This document shows positions 26,257-35,106 of a stretch of DNA of 64,000 nucleotides, piece after piece; within the stretch, counting starts at the first letter, position 1, and each line of letters opens with the position of its first letter. A model generated the notes under the pieces. That model worked only from the letters and a program-made list of their open reading frames with translations. It was not told where the DNA came from and ran no database searches. A program made the position numbers and the translations under genes. This stretch comes from Paenibacillus sp. URB8-2 (GTDB taxonomy: Bacteria > Bacillota > Bacilli > Paenibacillales > Paenibacillaceae): positions 2,604,001-2,668,000 of the forward strand of contig NZ_AP023239.1 in NCBI RefSeq assembly GCF_013393385.1. The letters run 5' to 3'.

Positions 26257-29166
26257 TCAGTGACCGCCGTTATTCCCGCCGGCATCTGCTTCGTTGCCGT
26301 CGGCGGACGGCGTACCCTGGCCGCCATCTGCACTAGGCTGGTTCGGAGTCGCTCCGGGATCGCCTGCACTTCCGGGAAACAGGCCCGGATCAGGAAGGAC
26401 CTGATCCCCCGGCGTTGTCCCCATATCCGGGAAGAGTCCGTCTTCCGGGCTTGGGGACGGTTCGGGTGTCGGCATCCCTCCGCCGACACTTCCCGAAGAA
26501 GTTTCATTCCCCGCCACATCCACGGCGGTAACATAAAATACAGCATAGTCGCTTGCCGGCGTATCCGTAGTGAACGTTGTGCCGTCACCGGCGAGAAGCA
26601 CATCCACTTTACGGAACGGGCCGCCGTTCACGGAAGAGTATAACCGGTATCCGACGACATCGGGCGAGCCGCTCTGCGCAAAGCGGATGACTGCCTTGCC
26701 GGTATCGTAAGAGACTTCCACATTACCCGGCGCCGCCGGAGCTCCGCCATCGTCCACGCGAGGGTCGACTTCCGTCGGAACCCCAGTCTTCGCATCAGCC
26801 GGCAGATAGTAGTCCAGCGGTTCATGCTCTTTCATAGACTTGAAGGCAGTTTCCAGTTCATTAATCAATTCCTCGATCGGCTTCTCTCTGGAGACAACGA
26901 TCTTCTCCTTCAGGAAGTCACCGGGCGTCCCGTCCCGAGGGATATAATTCACGCCGCCGTAAGTAATGTATTTGGCATTTGAAATTCCGTCATCGCCGTC
27001 CTTCGGCACATACTTTGCATTGAAAATATCGGTCGTAAACTTATCTGTCAATGAGGTCGGCAGTTTGCCGCTGTACGCCGACACGGTTTCCTTGACGATG
27101 CCTTCCGGCTTGTCGAATGTTTTCGCCTTGAACAAATCCGGCTTTTTGTCGATTACAGCGTTCATGACCTCGGCCCACAAGGACTGCGCCTGTTTCCGCT
27201 GCGTTTTGGACTCGAGCGTATTGATCTGCTCTTTGTAGCCGACCCACATGCCCAGCGTGATATCCGGGGTATATCCCATGAACCACACATCCGCGTAATT
27301 TTGAGTCGAACCTGTCTTGCCGACGATCGGAATATCTTTGAAATGCTTGTACTTGCTCTTGACGGTGCTGCCCGTGCCGTCGGTAACGACAGTGCGCAGC
27401 ATGTCGGTCATTAAATACGCGCTCTGCTCGGAAAATACGCGCTCTGGATTGACCTTGTGTTGGTAAATGATTTTACCCTTCGAGTCGACGATTTTCTCGA
27501 TCATGTAGGCATCGTTAAATTCGCCTTTGTTGCCAATAGAAGAATATGCATTGGTCAAATCCTCTACGGACACGCCATACTTCAGGCCGCCGAGAACCCC
27601 GGTCTGCGCGCCGTAATCTTCGTCCTGAATAGTTGTAATTCCCAGCTTCTTGGCAAAAGCCCAGGCGTTCTTGATGCCTACCTTTTCGTCGAACAGTTTC
27701 AGCGCAGGCAGGTTCAGGGAGTTGTTGAGCGCATACCTCGCCGTTACCAGCCCTTGATAGCGGTTGTTCGCGTTCTTTGGAATGTGGAAGCCTTTCTCCC
27801 CGTCTTTCAGAATAATAGGCGCATCATCCAAAATACTTGCCGGCTGGATCAGCCCACCCTCCAAAGCGGGCAGATAAGCGGCAATCGGCTTCATTGTCGA
27901 TCCTGGCTGACGCACCATCTGGGTGGCGTAGTTCATGCTTTCGACATTGAAGTCGCGTCCTTCGATCATTCCCAGAATCGCGCCGGTCTTGTTCTCGATC
28001 ATCATGCCGGCCGTCTGCTCAAGGCCCTTGCTTTTGCTCTCTTTGGTAAAATTGCTGCTGTCTTCGGAGATGCTGTGCATTGCGCTGTATACTTTTTTAT
28101 CGATTGTCGTGTATACGCGGTAACCGCCTGTCAGCAGCAGCTGGCGGGCCTCTTCAAGCTGAGAAGCACCTTTCGCGCTCTCCTGGTTGTTGTTCTCAAG
28201 AGTAAGCAGGATTGCCGCTGCCTGGCGCTCCGTCTCCATCATAAGATAAGGAAAGGTAACGTATGCTTTCTTGGTATGCGGAGCAAGGGATTTCTTAATG
28301 TCAAAGGCCAGAGCTTCCTGATATTGCGAAGATGAGATTTTGTTCTCCTCAAGCATTCGCCGCAGGACAAGCTGTTGTCGGTCGAGCGCGCGGTTAAACG
28401 CAGCCTCGTTGAATTCCCCATACCCGTTGAACGCCGAATAGGCGGAAGGAAGCTGGGGGAGGCCGGCTAAGTAGGCTGCCTGGGCGGTATTCAGCTTATC
28501 CAGATTATCGATGCCGAATATGCCTTTGGCCGCGGCTTTGATGCCGTAGACGTTATAGCCGTTTGAACCGTTGCCGAACGGAACCTTGTTCAAGTACGCC
28601 GTCAAAATTTCCTCTTTGCTTAAAAAGCGCTCGAGCCGAAGCGACAGCAAGATTTCTTTTACCTTGCGGTCGTCCGTTTTATCGAGATTGAGAAATACGC
28701 GTCTTGCGAGCTGCTGGGTAAGAGTACTGCCCCCGGTCTGTACGGATTCATTCAGCAGCTTCTGCTTTACTGCGCGCAACGTGCCGCTTACATCCACGCC
28801 ATGATGCTCGTAAAAGCGGTTATCCTCGATGGCGAGAACGGCGTCAATAACCAGCTGGGGAAGGTCCTTGTAGGCGATTAGCCTGCGGTCTTCCTCCGTC
28901 CGGAGCTGGCCGATCGGCATGCCGTCGCGGAAATAGGCGAATCCCGTCACGACGTTCTCGCCGACCTTCTCTTGAATCATTTGTTCGGAGCGGACAGGAT
29001 CATCTTTTACGATGGAAGCGATAAAGCCTCCTACTGCGCCGCCGGCGAACAGGACGCCCATCACGCCCAGAATAAACATCCATTTCACGACGGAACCGAT
29101 CCTGCTGAGCCAAGATCTTCGCGGTCGAATGTCCGTCGCTGATTTTTTCATATTTTCCTGAGACAT
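26257..29166 (-). CDS. Class A penicillin-binding protein (PBP1A-like) with FN3 tail
   Basis: A 969-residue bifunctional cell-wall synthase. One N-terminal membrane anchor (about 25-50) is followed by a GT51 glycosyltransferase (EDNRFYEHHGVD, TGGSTLTQQLARR). The transpeptidase has SxxK motif STMKP at about Ser423 and KTGSTQNYADVWF. Near the C-terminus is a fibronectin-III-like module (APGNVEVSYDTGKAVIRF), then a Pro/Gly/Asp-rich disordered tail. ATG 29166 follows AGGAGG by six bases; the upstream start in frame (29202) precedes that site. It is divergent from tyrS. Confidence 0.93.
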   Translation of the reverse strand: MSQENMKKSATDIRPRRSWLSRIGSVVKWMFILGVMGVLFAGGAVGGFIASIVKDDPVRSEQMIQEKVGENVVTGFAYFRDGMPIGQLRTEEDRRLIAYKDLPQLVIDAVLAIEDNRFYEHHGVDVSGTLRAVKQKLLNESVQTGGSTLTQQLARRVFLNLDKTDDRKVKEILLSLRLERFLSKEEILTAYLNKVPFGNGSNGYNVYGIKAAAKGIFGIDNLDKLNTAQAAYLAGLPQLPSAYSAFNGYGEFNEAAFNRALDRQQLVLRRMLEENKISSSQYQEALAFDIKKSLAPHTKKAYVTFPYLMMETERQAAAILLTLENNNQESAKGASQLEEARQLLLTGGYRVYTTIDKKVYSAMHSISEDSSNFTKESKSKGLEQTAGMMIENKTGAILGMIEGRDFNVESMNYATQMVRQPGSTMKPIAAYLPALEGGLIQPASILDDAPIILKDGEKGFHIPKNANNRYQGLVTARYALNNSLNLPALKLFDEKVGIKNAWAFAKKLGITTIQDEDYGAQTGVLGGLKYGVSVEDLTNAYSSIGNKGEFNDAYMIEKIVDSKGKIIYQHKVNPERVFSEQSAYLMTDMLRTVVTDGTGSTVKSKYKHFKDIPIVGKTGSTQNYADVWFMGYTPDITLGMWVGYKEQINTLESKTQRKQAQSLWAEVMNAVIDKKPDLFKAKTFDKPEGIVKETVSAYSGKLPTSLTDKFTTDIFNAKYVPKDGDDGISNAKYITYGGVNYIPRDGTPGDFLKEKIVVSREKPIEELINELETAFKSMKEHEPLDYYLPADAKTGVPTEVDPRVDDGGAPAAPGNVEVSYDTGKAVIRFAQSGSPDVVGYRLYSSVNGGPFRKVDVLLAGDGTTFTTDTPASDYAVFYVTAVDVAGNETSSGSVGGGMPTPEPSPSPEDGLFPDMGTTPGDQVLPDPGLFPGSAGDPGATPNQPSADGGQGTPSADGNEADAGGNNGGH

Positions 29167-29252
29167 CGACATCCTCCTTTTAACGGAATTATTATAGCAC
29201 AATTTGGCGATTTTGAATGCGCTTGTAGGGACAACGCGATTTTTGCGGACAT

Positions 29253-29282
29253 TTGACTTTTCAAAAGATCCTATGATATAAA
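29253..29282 (+). promoter_or_regulatory. Sigma-A promoter for T-box-tyrS
   Basis: TTGACT (29253-29258), 18-bp spacer, TATAAA (29277-29282), a short distance before the first T-box bases. Confidence 0.6.
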
Positions 29283-29309
29283 TAAATTCAACTGGATATT
29301 TCTAAAGGC

Positions 29310-29597
29310 GGAGAAGGACATCAGTAGAAGGGAAGCCCGGATTTTCAGAGAGTCGGTGGGTGGTGCAAACCGATAGCGGAACCTTTTGAATTACAGTCTG
29401 GAGCCGTCCGGGGGAACGGATTTAGCGCCTAAGGCCTTAGTCTCAGTAGTCCGGCACCGGGTACGTTAAGCGCCCGTTATTTCAATCAAGCGAAGGCTCG
29501 GAACCGTCACGTTTTATCATGATGGCAATGAGCTTTAACTAGGGTGGTACCGCGAGTCTCTTTCTCGTCCCTTGGGATGAAGAGGAGGCTTTTTTTG
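29310..29597 (+). ncRNA. Tyrosine T-box riboswitch leader
   Basis: Senses uncharged tRNA-Tyr and allows read-through into tyrS. Elements in order: AGTAGA (about 29324), the stem I apical region GGTGGGTGGTGCAAACC, the specifier loop GAATTACAG with Tyr codon TAC at 29392-29394, the T-box core AGGGTGGTACCGCG at 29541-29554 (antiterminator bulge), and a terminator stem 29555-29590 followed by Ts. The specifier agrees with the downstream gene. Confidence 0.92.
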
Positions 29598-29637
29598 TGC
29601 GTTATGAGAAGTATCAACATCAAAAGGGGTTGCTATT

Positions 29638-30891
29638 ATGAAATGGGAAGAACTAACGCCGGAGCAGCAGCGGGAGGTCGAGCGTCAGCTGGAGATCATC
29701 GCGCGCGGCGTCGTGGAAATTGTGCCTGAAGAGGAACTGAAGCGCAAAGTCATCAAATCGGTCGTCAGCGGCGTGCCGCTCAATGTTAAGCTGGGCCTTG
29801 ACCCGTCCGCGCCGGATATCCATGTGGGCCATACGGTCGTCATGCACAAACTGCGCCAATTCCAGGAGCTGGGCCATCAGGTGCAGCTGATTATCGGGGA
29901 TTTCACGGGGCGGATCGGTGACCCGACGGGCAAATCGGAAACGCGCAAACAACTGACCGAGGAGGATGTGAAGCGGAATGCGGAAACATACAAGAAGCAG
30001 CTTCATAAAATCCTTGATCCCGAGAAGACAAAGGTATACTACAATTCGGAATGGCTCGGGCCGATGACCTTCGCGGATGTCGTGGGCTTGTCGGCCAAAG
30101 TGACGGTTGCCCGCATGCTGGAACGCGACGATTTCACCAAGCGCTACCAGAGCGGACAGCCGATCAGCATTCACGAGTTCTTCTATCCGCTGATGCAGGG
30201 CATGGATTCCGTGGCTCTGAAGAGCGACGTGGAACTAGGGGGAACCGACCAGAAGTTCAATCTGCTGATGGGACGGACGCTGCAAAAAGAATACGGAGTC
30301 GATACCCAGGCTGCGATCATGACCCCGCTGCTTGAAGGCCTGGACGGCGTTCAGAAAATGAGCAAAAGCTTGGGCAATTACATCGGCATCGACGAAGAGC
30401 CAAACGAGATTTACGGCAAAGCCATGTCCGTCCCGGACGAGCTGATGCTGAAATACTATTCGCTTGCGACCGATATCGGCAACGAAGAACTGAGAGAGCT
30501 GGAGGAAGGTCTGAAAGCGGGAACGGCTCATCCGCGGGATGCCAAAATGCGGCTGGCGCATACATTTGTGAGAATGTATCATGGCACCGAGGCGGCGGAT
30601 GCCGCGCAGCAGCATTTCGTGACCGTATTCCAGCAGCGGGCGCTGCCTGACGATATCGCAACGGCGGTTCTGCCCGCGGCGGAGCTTAATGAAGGGGCTA
30701 TCCGGTTGACCAAGCTGCTTACGCTGATCGGCCTTGCAGCTTCGGGCGGGGAGGCCAAGCGGAGCGTGCAGCAGGGGGCGGTCAAGCTGAACGAACAGAA
30801 ATTGACCGACCCGAATGCAGATATCGTTCCTCAGGACGGTGATATCATCCAGGTCGGCAAGCGCAAGTTCGCCAAGCTGACTTTGGAGTAG
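29638..30891 (+). CDS. tyrS: Tyrosyl-tRNA synthetase (TyrZ-like, KMSKS form)
   Basis: Charges tRNA-Tyr with tyrosine. The 417-residue class I synthetase has HVGH (62-65), YQSGQPISIHEF, the KMSKS loop in QKMSKSLGNY, and a C-terminal S4-like RNA-binding domain (IRLTKLLTLIGLAASGGEAKRSV). The KMSKS form, not KFGKT, places it with the TyrZ branch of Bacilli. Regulated by the T-box leader just upstream. Confidence 0.95.
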   Translation: MKWEELTPEQQREVERQLEIIARGVVEIVPEEELKRKVIKSVVSGVPLNVKLGLDPSAPDIHVGHTVVMHKLRQFQELGHQVQLIIGDFTGRIGDPTGKSETRKQLTEEDVKRNAETYKKQLHKILDPEKTKVYYNSEWLGPMTFADVVGLSAKVTVARMLERDDFTKRYQSGQPISIHEFFYPLMQGMDSVALKSDVELGGTDQKFNLLMGRTLQKEYGVDTQAAIMTPLLEGLDGVQKMSKSLGNYIGIDEEPNEIYGKAMSVPDELMLKYYSLATDIGNEELRELEEGLKAGTAHPRDAKMRLAHTFVRMYHGTEAADAAQQHFVTVFQQRALPDDIATAVLPAAELNEGAIRLTKLLTLIGLAASGGEAKRSVQQGAVKLNEQKLTDPNADIVPQDGDIIQVGKRKFAKLTLE

Positions 30892-30940
30892 GACTGAGGC
30901 CGAATACACGCGCAGTTCATCAACTGCATTCCAAGAGGGT

Positions 30941-30973
30941 GAACGGACGTTGCGTCCGGTTCTCCTTCTTTTT
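30941..30973 (+). terminator. Intrinsic terminator after tyrS
   Basis: GAACGGACG pairs with CGTCCGGTTC across a TTG loop (30941-30962), followed by a pyrimidine tract with eight Ts. Confidence 0.85.
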
Positions 30974-31003
30974 TTTGCATGAGAAGTATGCAATAAACAC
31001 AAA

Positions 31004-31027
31004 GAAGCCTCCGGAATATCCGGAGGC
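31004..31027 (-). terminator. Intrinsic terminator of rpsD
   Basis: On the minus strand GCCTCCGG-ATATT-CCGGAGGC is followed by TTCTTT. Confidence 0.85.
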
Positions 31028-31061
31028 TCTGTGTTGCAATATATGCTGTATCCAGCAAATA

Positions 31062-31661
31062 TTAGCGGTTGTAGAATTCGACGATTTGCTTCTCGTCGAT
31101 ATCTTGGGAAAGCTCGGCGCGCTCAGGCAGACGGATGTACTTGCCTTCCACTGCAGCGTCGGAGTATTCCAGGTATGCCGGAAGATGCGAACGGTTTGCC
31201 AGGGCTTCCTTAACGGAAGTCAAAGCGCGGCTTCTTTCGCGAAGGCCGATAACGTCGCCGATGCTTACACGGTAAGAAGCGATGTCGACTTTCTTGCCGT
31301 TAACCGTTACGTGGCCATGCGATACCAATTGACGCGCGCCGGCGCGGGAGTTGGCAAAGCCAAGACGGTAAACGAGGTTGTCCAAACGGCTCTCAAGCAG
31401 GAACATGAAGTTCTCGCCTGCGATCCCTTGCATGCCGTGTGCTTTGTGGAACAACGTGCGGAATTGCTTTTCGCCCAAACCGTACATGTGACGCAGTTTT
31501 TGTTTCTCCAGAAGCTGTTGACCGTAGTTGCTTACTTTTCTGCGTTGGTTAGCGCCATGCTGTCCCGGAGGGAAAGGGCGTTTCAGGTCTTTGCCAGTGC
31601 CGCTCAGGGAAATGCCCAGACGGCGGCTGAGTTTGAATTTAGGTCCGGTGTAACGTGCCAT
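31062..31661 (-). CDS. rpsD: 30S ribosomal protein S4
   Basis: Primary 16S rRNA-binding protein that nucleates 30S assembly, and in Bacillus an autogenous translational repressor. 199 residues, full length: [16 protein letters not shown] start, FPPGQHG, and the S4 RNA-binding domain (about 90-155: [29 protein letters not shown]). The N-terminus lacks the four-cysteine zinc-ribbon of the C+ paralogue, so this is the C- (zinc-free) form. AAGGAG precedes the ATG. It is convergent with tyrS, matching Bacillus gene neighbourhoods. Confidence 0.97.
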   Translation of the reverse strand: MARYTGPKFKLSRRLGISLSGTGKDLKRPFPPGQHGANQRRKVSNYGQQLLEKQKLRHMYGLGEKQFRTLFHKAHGMQGIAGENFMFLLESRLDNLVYRLGFANSRAGARQLVSHGHVTVNGKKVDIASYRVSIGDVIGLRERSRALTSVKEALANRSHLPAYLEYSDAAVEGKYIRLPERAELSQDIDEKQIVEFYNR

Positions 31662-31847
31662 GTTATAGTAGACTCCTTTTTAATTGTGATTTCATCAGGG
31701 CTCTATTTGCGCCGTTTTTCGAAATGCGGCAAACCGAATCGGTGCCGCGCTGCAGGGAAAGTTCAGCCGCTGCCCACTGCAGACGAAAAGCGTGAGGGTG
31801 ACACAACGTTACGCCCAATTGAAGACTTGTTACAGTCTTGTTCAACA
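31662..31847 (-). promoter_or_regulatory. Long rpsD 5' leader, probable S4 autoregulatory RNA
   Basis: About 185 bases separate the predicted start site from the rpsD ATG, with no reading frame. B. subtilis rpsD has a structured leader bound by S4. This leader holds GC-rich blocks (CTGCAGTGGGCAGCGGCTG; GCGGCACCGATTCGGTTTGCCGC, where GCGGCA pairs with TGCCGC-type sequence). Function as an S4 site is inference. Confidence 0.45.
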
Positions 31848-31853
31848 ATAAAT

Positions 31854-31881
31854 ATTATATGAAAATGAGGCTCCAAGTCAA
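31854..31881 (-). promoter_or_regulatory. Sigma-A promoter of rpsD
   Basis: On the minus strand TTGACT (31881-31876), 16-bp spacer, perfect TATAAT (31859-31854). Confidence 0.75.
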
Positions 31882-32047
31882 GTGTGCATTCCAAAGTTTA
31901 TGAGTTTTTTCATATTTAGGGCTTTGGGCCTAAAAAAAGTCCCGAAACACCCGAAAAACTAATGCAAGGTGAGCGGGAAAAGAGTAAAATAGTGTTAATT
32001 AAGGTAGTAACGGACTACTATTCGGGCTGCAAAGGGGATCCTTCATT

Positions 32048-34042
32048 ATGTCAGAGCAGAAAGCTAATGGTCATACGGATATCCATGTGCTGATACGAAA
32101 CGCCCAGATGCCGGAATGGAACTCCGAAGATCCCGCCGAGTGGCTCAGGAAGATGGACGTCAATCGACATGACTTTCCTTACGCCGAAGGCTTGATTGCG
32201 GACAGTTTTCATGAATGGTATAAGCGAGGCTCCGCGATGTCTTTTGCGGAATCGTGGAGATGGTGCGTATTTGATTATTCAGGCAAATGGCTGGCGGGCA
32301 GCGGCGGAGTCAGTGAGCCGGACAACCCTTTGTGGGAGCAGGTCGCAGCCGTCAGTCTGAGATCGGCAAGGGAGTGTACGCTTCAGATTGAAGAGAATGG
32401 AGTGGAAACAGCTTTTTTTGTGACGCCTATGAGTACGCGGTCCAAAGGGGAGATATTTTCCCTGTTCGGCTGCGCGATGCCCGCGGAGCATTTTGCCAAG
32501 GGCGGACGCAATGCCGCCGAAGGGATGGCCCGGCATTATGCCACATGCTTTTATAGGCAATTTGAACATATGTTTGTAGCCGATCTAGCAAGCGTACATA
32601 TTCATGCGAAACGAGAAAGCAGCCGCCGCTCGCTGCTGTTCCAGATTGTGCAGCGGATGCATGACAACATCGATGTCGATGCCGTGCTGACGGAAGTGAT
32701 TGCCAGCATTTCCACAATGTATCCGGACGTGCGGCTGACGCTCTACATGTCACAGGATCATCGGAGCGCGCATCCGCAGGTCAAGCCGCTTCCGCTAGAC
32801 CTGGACGAGGAGGATGTCCGGATTAAGGCATTCAAAGACGGCAGCACGGCCATGCGGTCATATAGTGAGGCTGACAAGCTTGTAGAGATTGGCCTGCCGC
32901 TCGGCGGCAAGCAGGGCGTATACGGCGTGTTTCATCTCGTCATGCGCAATCCGGCCCACCCGGAGGTAGACATGCCTTTTCTGTCCATGGTGGCGAGCAC
33001 GGCGGGAACCGCGTTTGAGAACGCCAAGCTGTACGAGCGGTCCAACCAGATCATCCGGGAACTGCGGATGACCAATGAGCTGACCCGGCGCCTGAATCAA
33101 AGCCTGCGGCTGAGCGAGACGTTCGAGGCGGCTTTTGAAGAATTGATAAAAATGTTCGAGACCGATTACTGCTGCATCCTGCATTATAACGAGGAGAGGG
33201 GCGGACTTGAGGCGGTCGCCTGCAATTATCCCGGCCTGATCAATGAAATCATTGAAATCGACAGAGGAATTGGCGGGAAGGTGTACGCCTCCGGCGAAAC
33301 GGTCATCATTTCCGAATATGCGGAACAGTCTGGGGCGAAGTCCAAACTGATGGATTTTACGGAGTCGCAGTCGCTTATCGCCACTCCGCTCAGCGTAGGC
33401 GGTGAAGTGCGGGGAGCGATTATGCTGGCCCACAGGGAACCGCACTATTTCTCCTATGATAATTTCAGGCTGCTTCAAGCTATGGCCGGGCATATCGGTC
33501 TCGCCGTGGGCAATGCGCTCCTGCACGCCGAGGTGCACCGGCTCGCGAACAGGGATTCTTTGACCGGGCTGTATGCAAGGCATTATCTCGACCAGTCCAT
33601 CAAAGAGAAGCAGAGCGGCGATATCTGCGGCACCCTTGTCGTTGTCGATATCGATCATTTTAAATCGGTAAACGATACATACGGCCATCAGAAAGGCGAC
33701 CTTATTCTCAAGCAGGTGAGCGACATCTTGCGTTTGTCCATTCGCCAGGGAGATTTGGCCGCAAGGTGGGGCGGCGAAGAGCTGGCGGTCTATCTGCCGC
33801 AGCTCGGCGCCGAGCAGGCCTATTCTGTGGCGGAACGGATACGGGAGCGGGTTCAGCAAGAGACGGAACCGCCCGTTACCGTCTCCTGCGGCATTGCGGA
33901 GTGGAACTCGACGGATGAGGACAAGGCGAGCGTGGACTCTCTTTTTTACAGGGCGGACATGGCCTTGTACGAGGCAAAGAACAAAGGCCGCAACAAAATT
34001 ATGATAGACCGCAATACGGCGGAGGTTCGGAGCCAAAATTGA
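32048..34042 (+). CDS. dgcP: GAF-GGDEF diguanylate cyclase (DgcP-like)
   Basis: A 664-residue cytoplasmic enzyme making c-di-GMP from two GTP. It has an N-terminal sensor-like region (about 1-190), GAF-like domains (about 195-330 and 350-490), a short coiled-coil linker, and GGDEF (about 495-655) with DIDHFKSVNDTYGH and active-site GGEEL at 575-579, an accepted active variant. No membrane segment. Location next to rpsD and the GAF layout match B. subtilis YtrP/DgcP. It starts divergently from rpsD; the 166 bp between 31882 and the start hold a small TTTAGG/CCTAAA hairpin. Confidence 0.85.
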   Translation: MSEQKANGHTDIHVLIRNAQMPEWNSEDPAEWLRKMDVNRHDFPYAEGLIADSFHEWYKRGSAMSFAESWRWCVFDYSGKWLAGSGGVSEPDNPLWEQVAAVSLRSARECTLQIEENGVETAFFVTPMSTRSKGEIFSLFGCAMPAEHFAKGGRNAAEGMARHYATCFYRQFEHMFVADLASVHIHAKRESSRRSLLFQIVQRMHDNIDVDAVLTEVIASISTMYPDVRLTLYMSQDHRSAHPQVKPLPLDLDEEDVRIKAFKDGSTAMRSYSEADKLVEIGLPLGGKQGVYGVFHLVMRNPAHPEVDMPFLSMVASTAGTAFENAKLYERSNQIIRELRMTNELTRRLNQSLRLSETFEAAFEELIKMFETDYCCILHYNEERGGLEAVACNYPGLINEIIEIDRGIGGKVYASGETVIISEYAEQSGAKSKLMDFTESQSLIATPLSVGGEVRGAIMLAHREPHYFSYDNFRLLQAMAGHIGLAVGNALLHAEVHRLANRDSLTGLYARHYLDQSIKEKQSGDICGTLVVVDIDHFKSVNDTYGHQKGDLILKQVSDILRLSIRQGDLAARWGGEELAVYLPQLGAEQAYSVAERIRERVQQETEPPVTVSCGIAEWNSTDEDKASVDSLFYRADMALYEAKNKGRNKIMIDRNTAEVRSQN

Positions 34043-34052
34043 ACGGAAGAGC

Positions 34053-34091
34053 GCCCTTGAAGACGGAAAACCCCGTCTTCAAGGGCTTTTT
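34053..34091 (+). terminator. Strong terminator after dgcP
   Basis: 14-bp perfect inverted repeat GCCCTTGAAGACGG (34053-34066) and CCGTCTTCAAGGGC (34073-34086), then TTTTT. Confidence 0.92.
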
Positions 34092-34154
34092 GCATAAGCC
34101 CTATGAACAGGGAAACGATATAGTTACCAACTGTGAAAAGAGGGTAAGGGGACT

Positions 34155-34994
34155 ATGATGACTCTGTTTGCAAAAAGGGCGGTTCCGGTACTGCTGGCAC
34201 TCTGTTGCGGTCTAACCGGCGGCTGCGGCGTGATGGACGGGAAACCGGCGTCGGAGATGCTGGACCTGGCACTGGCCGGGTTGACGGGAACCGACGGTGT
34301 GACATTCGAGGGACAAGCGGCGCTTCTAGTGGATGGCAGGCAGATGCCCGAGGGGGCAGTGTATTACGGCGGAGAGATGAACAATCATAACTCGCTGCGT
34401 CTGTACACCCTTCTGCCGGACTCGGCGGAATCTTCGGAAACGCTGGGTGTGCTGAAGGAGCGGTCTGCAAGGCCGGATCTCTACACCAGGCTGGAGAAAC
34501 AAAACGGAGGATGGAAGGTGTTACCAGTGAGCGAAGACCATGCTGGCAATCCACTTCCGGGTCTGAATCCCATCCGTCAGCTCGAAGAGCTGGAGAGTAT
34601 GAGCAAGAAGGTGACGAATGAAGCGGGGGCGGGAAGAGGAATGCGGCTGCTCAGAATAGAGCTTGCCCCGCAGCAGGCGCAGGCCCAACTGACCGCCGAG
34701 CTGGGGGCGGAAATGAAGGCGATCCGAACGGCTTCTTCCCGTGCAAAAGGCGTGGGCGCCATGGCAGAAGCAGACGCTTCTGCACTGGAAACGATCTGGT
34801 TGAAAGAGAACGGAGAGCTTCAGCGCAGGCTCCGGAATGCCAAGGTGGATACCGTATACCATGTCAAGGTGGATGCACGGCGTAATTTGCCCAAAAGCAT
34901 GTCCAGACAGCGGACAATCACCTACCTTTCTTCCGGGGGACAGACGCGCCGGGAAACGTATGTGTCGCGGGTTGATTTCTATGGATACCGGTAA
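34155..34994 (+). CDS. Putative lipoprotein of unknown function
   Basis: A 279-residue protein with a signal peptide ending in lipobox LTGGC (Cys at about 24). The mature part starts MDGKPASEMLDLALAGLTGTDGVTFEGQAALLVDG, a pattern like anchored lipoproteins that carry a LolA/LppX-like beta half-barrel, though I cannot prove the fold. It is rich in Arg and Glu at the end. GGGGA precedes ATG 34155; ATG 34158 is equally possible. Monocistronic. Confidence 0.7.
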   Translation: MMTLFAKRAVPVLLALCCGLTGGCGVMDGKPASEMLDLALAGLTGTDGVTFEGQAALLVDGRQMPEGAVYYGGEMNNHNSLRLYTLLPDSAESSETLGVLKERSARPDLYTRLEKQNGGWKVLPVSEDHAGNPLPGLNPIRQLEELESMSKKVTNEAGAGRGMRLLRIELAPQQAQAQLTAELGAEMKAIRTASSRAKGVGAMAEADASALETIWLKENGELQRRLRNAKVDTVYHVKVDARRNLPKSMSRQRTITYLSSGGQTRRETYVSRVDFYGYR

Positions 34995-35017
34995 TTTGAG
35001 ACCGCCGGGCGATCCAC

Positions 35018-35045
35018 TTGCGCTTCCATTTGGTCGTGCTACAAT
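35018..35045 (+). promoter_or_regulatory. Sigma-A promoter for the M29 aminopeptidase
   Basis: TTGCGC (35018-35023), 16-bp spacer, TGC-TACAAT extended -10 with TACAAT at 35040-35045. Confidence 0.6.
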
Positions 35046-35106
35046 AAGGAAGCATACTGATTTTTAGAAAGATTTAGAAACAATAAGCTCGGCGAAGGAA
35101 GGAAGA

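Noticed and set aside
32858..34036. 392-codon open frame antisense to the diguanylate cyclase
   Set aside because: Shadow frame; the plus-strand gene has catalytic motifs and a terminator.
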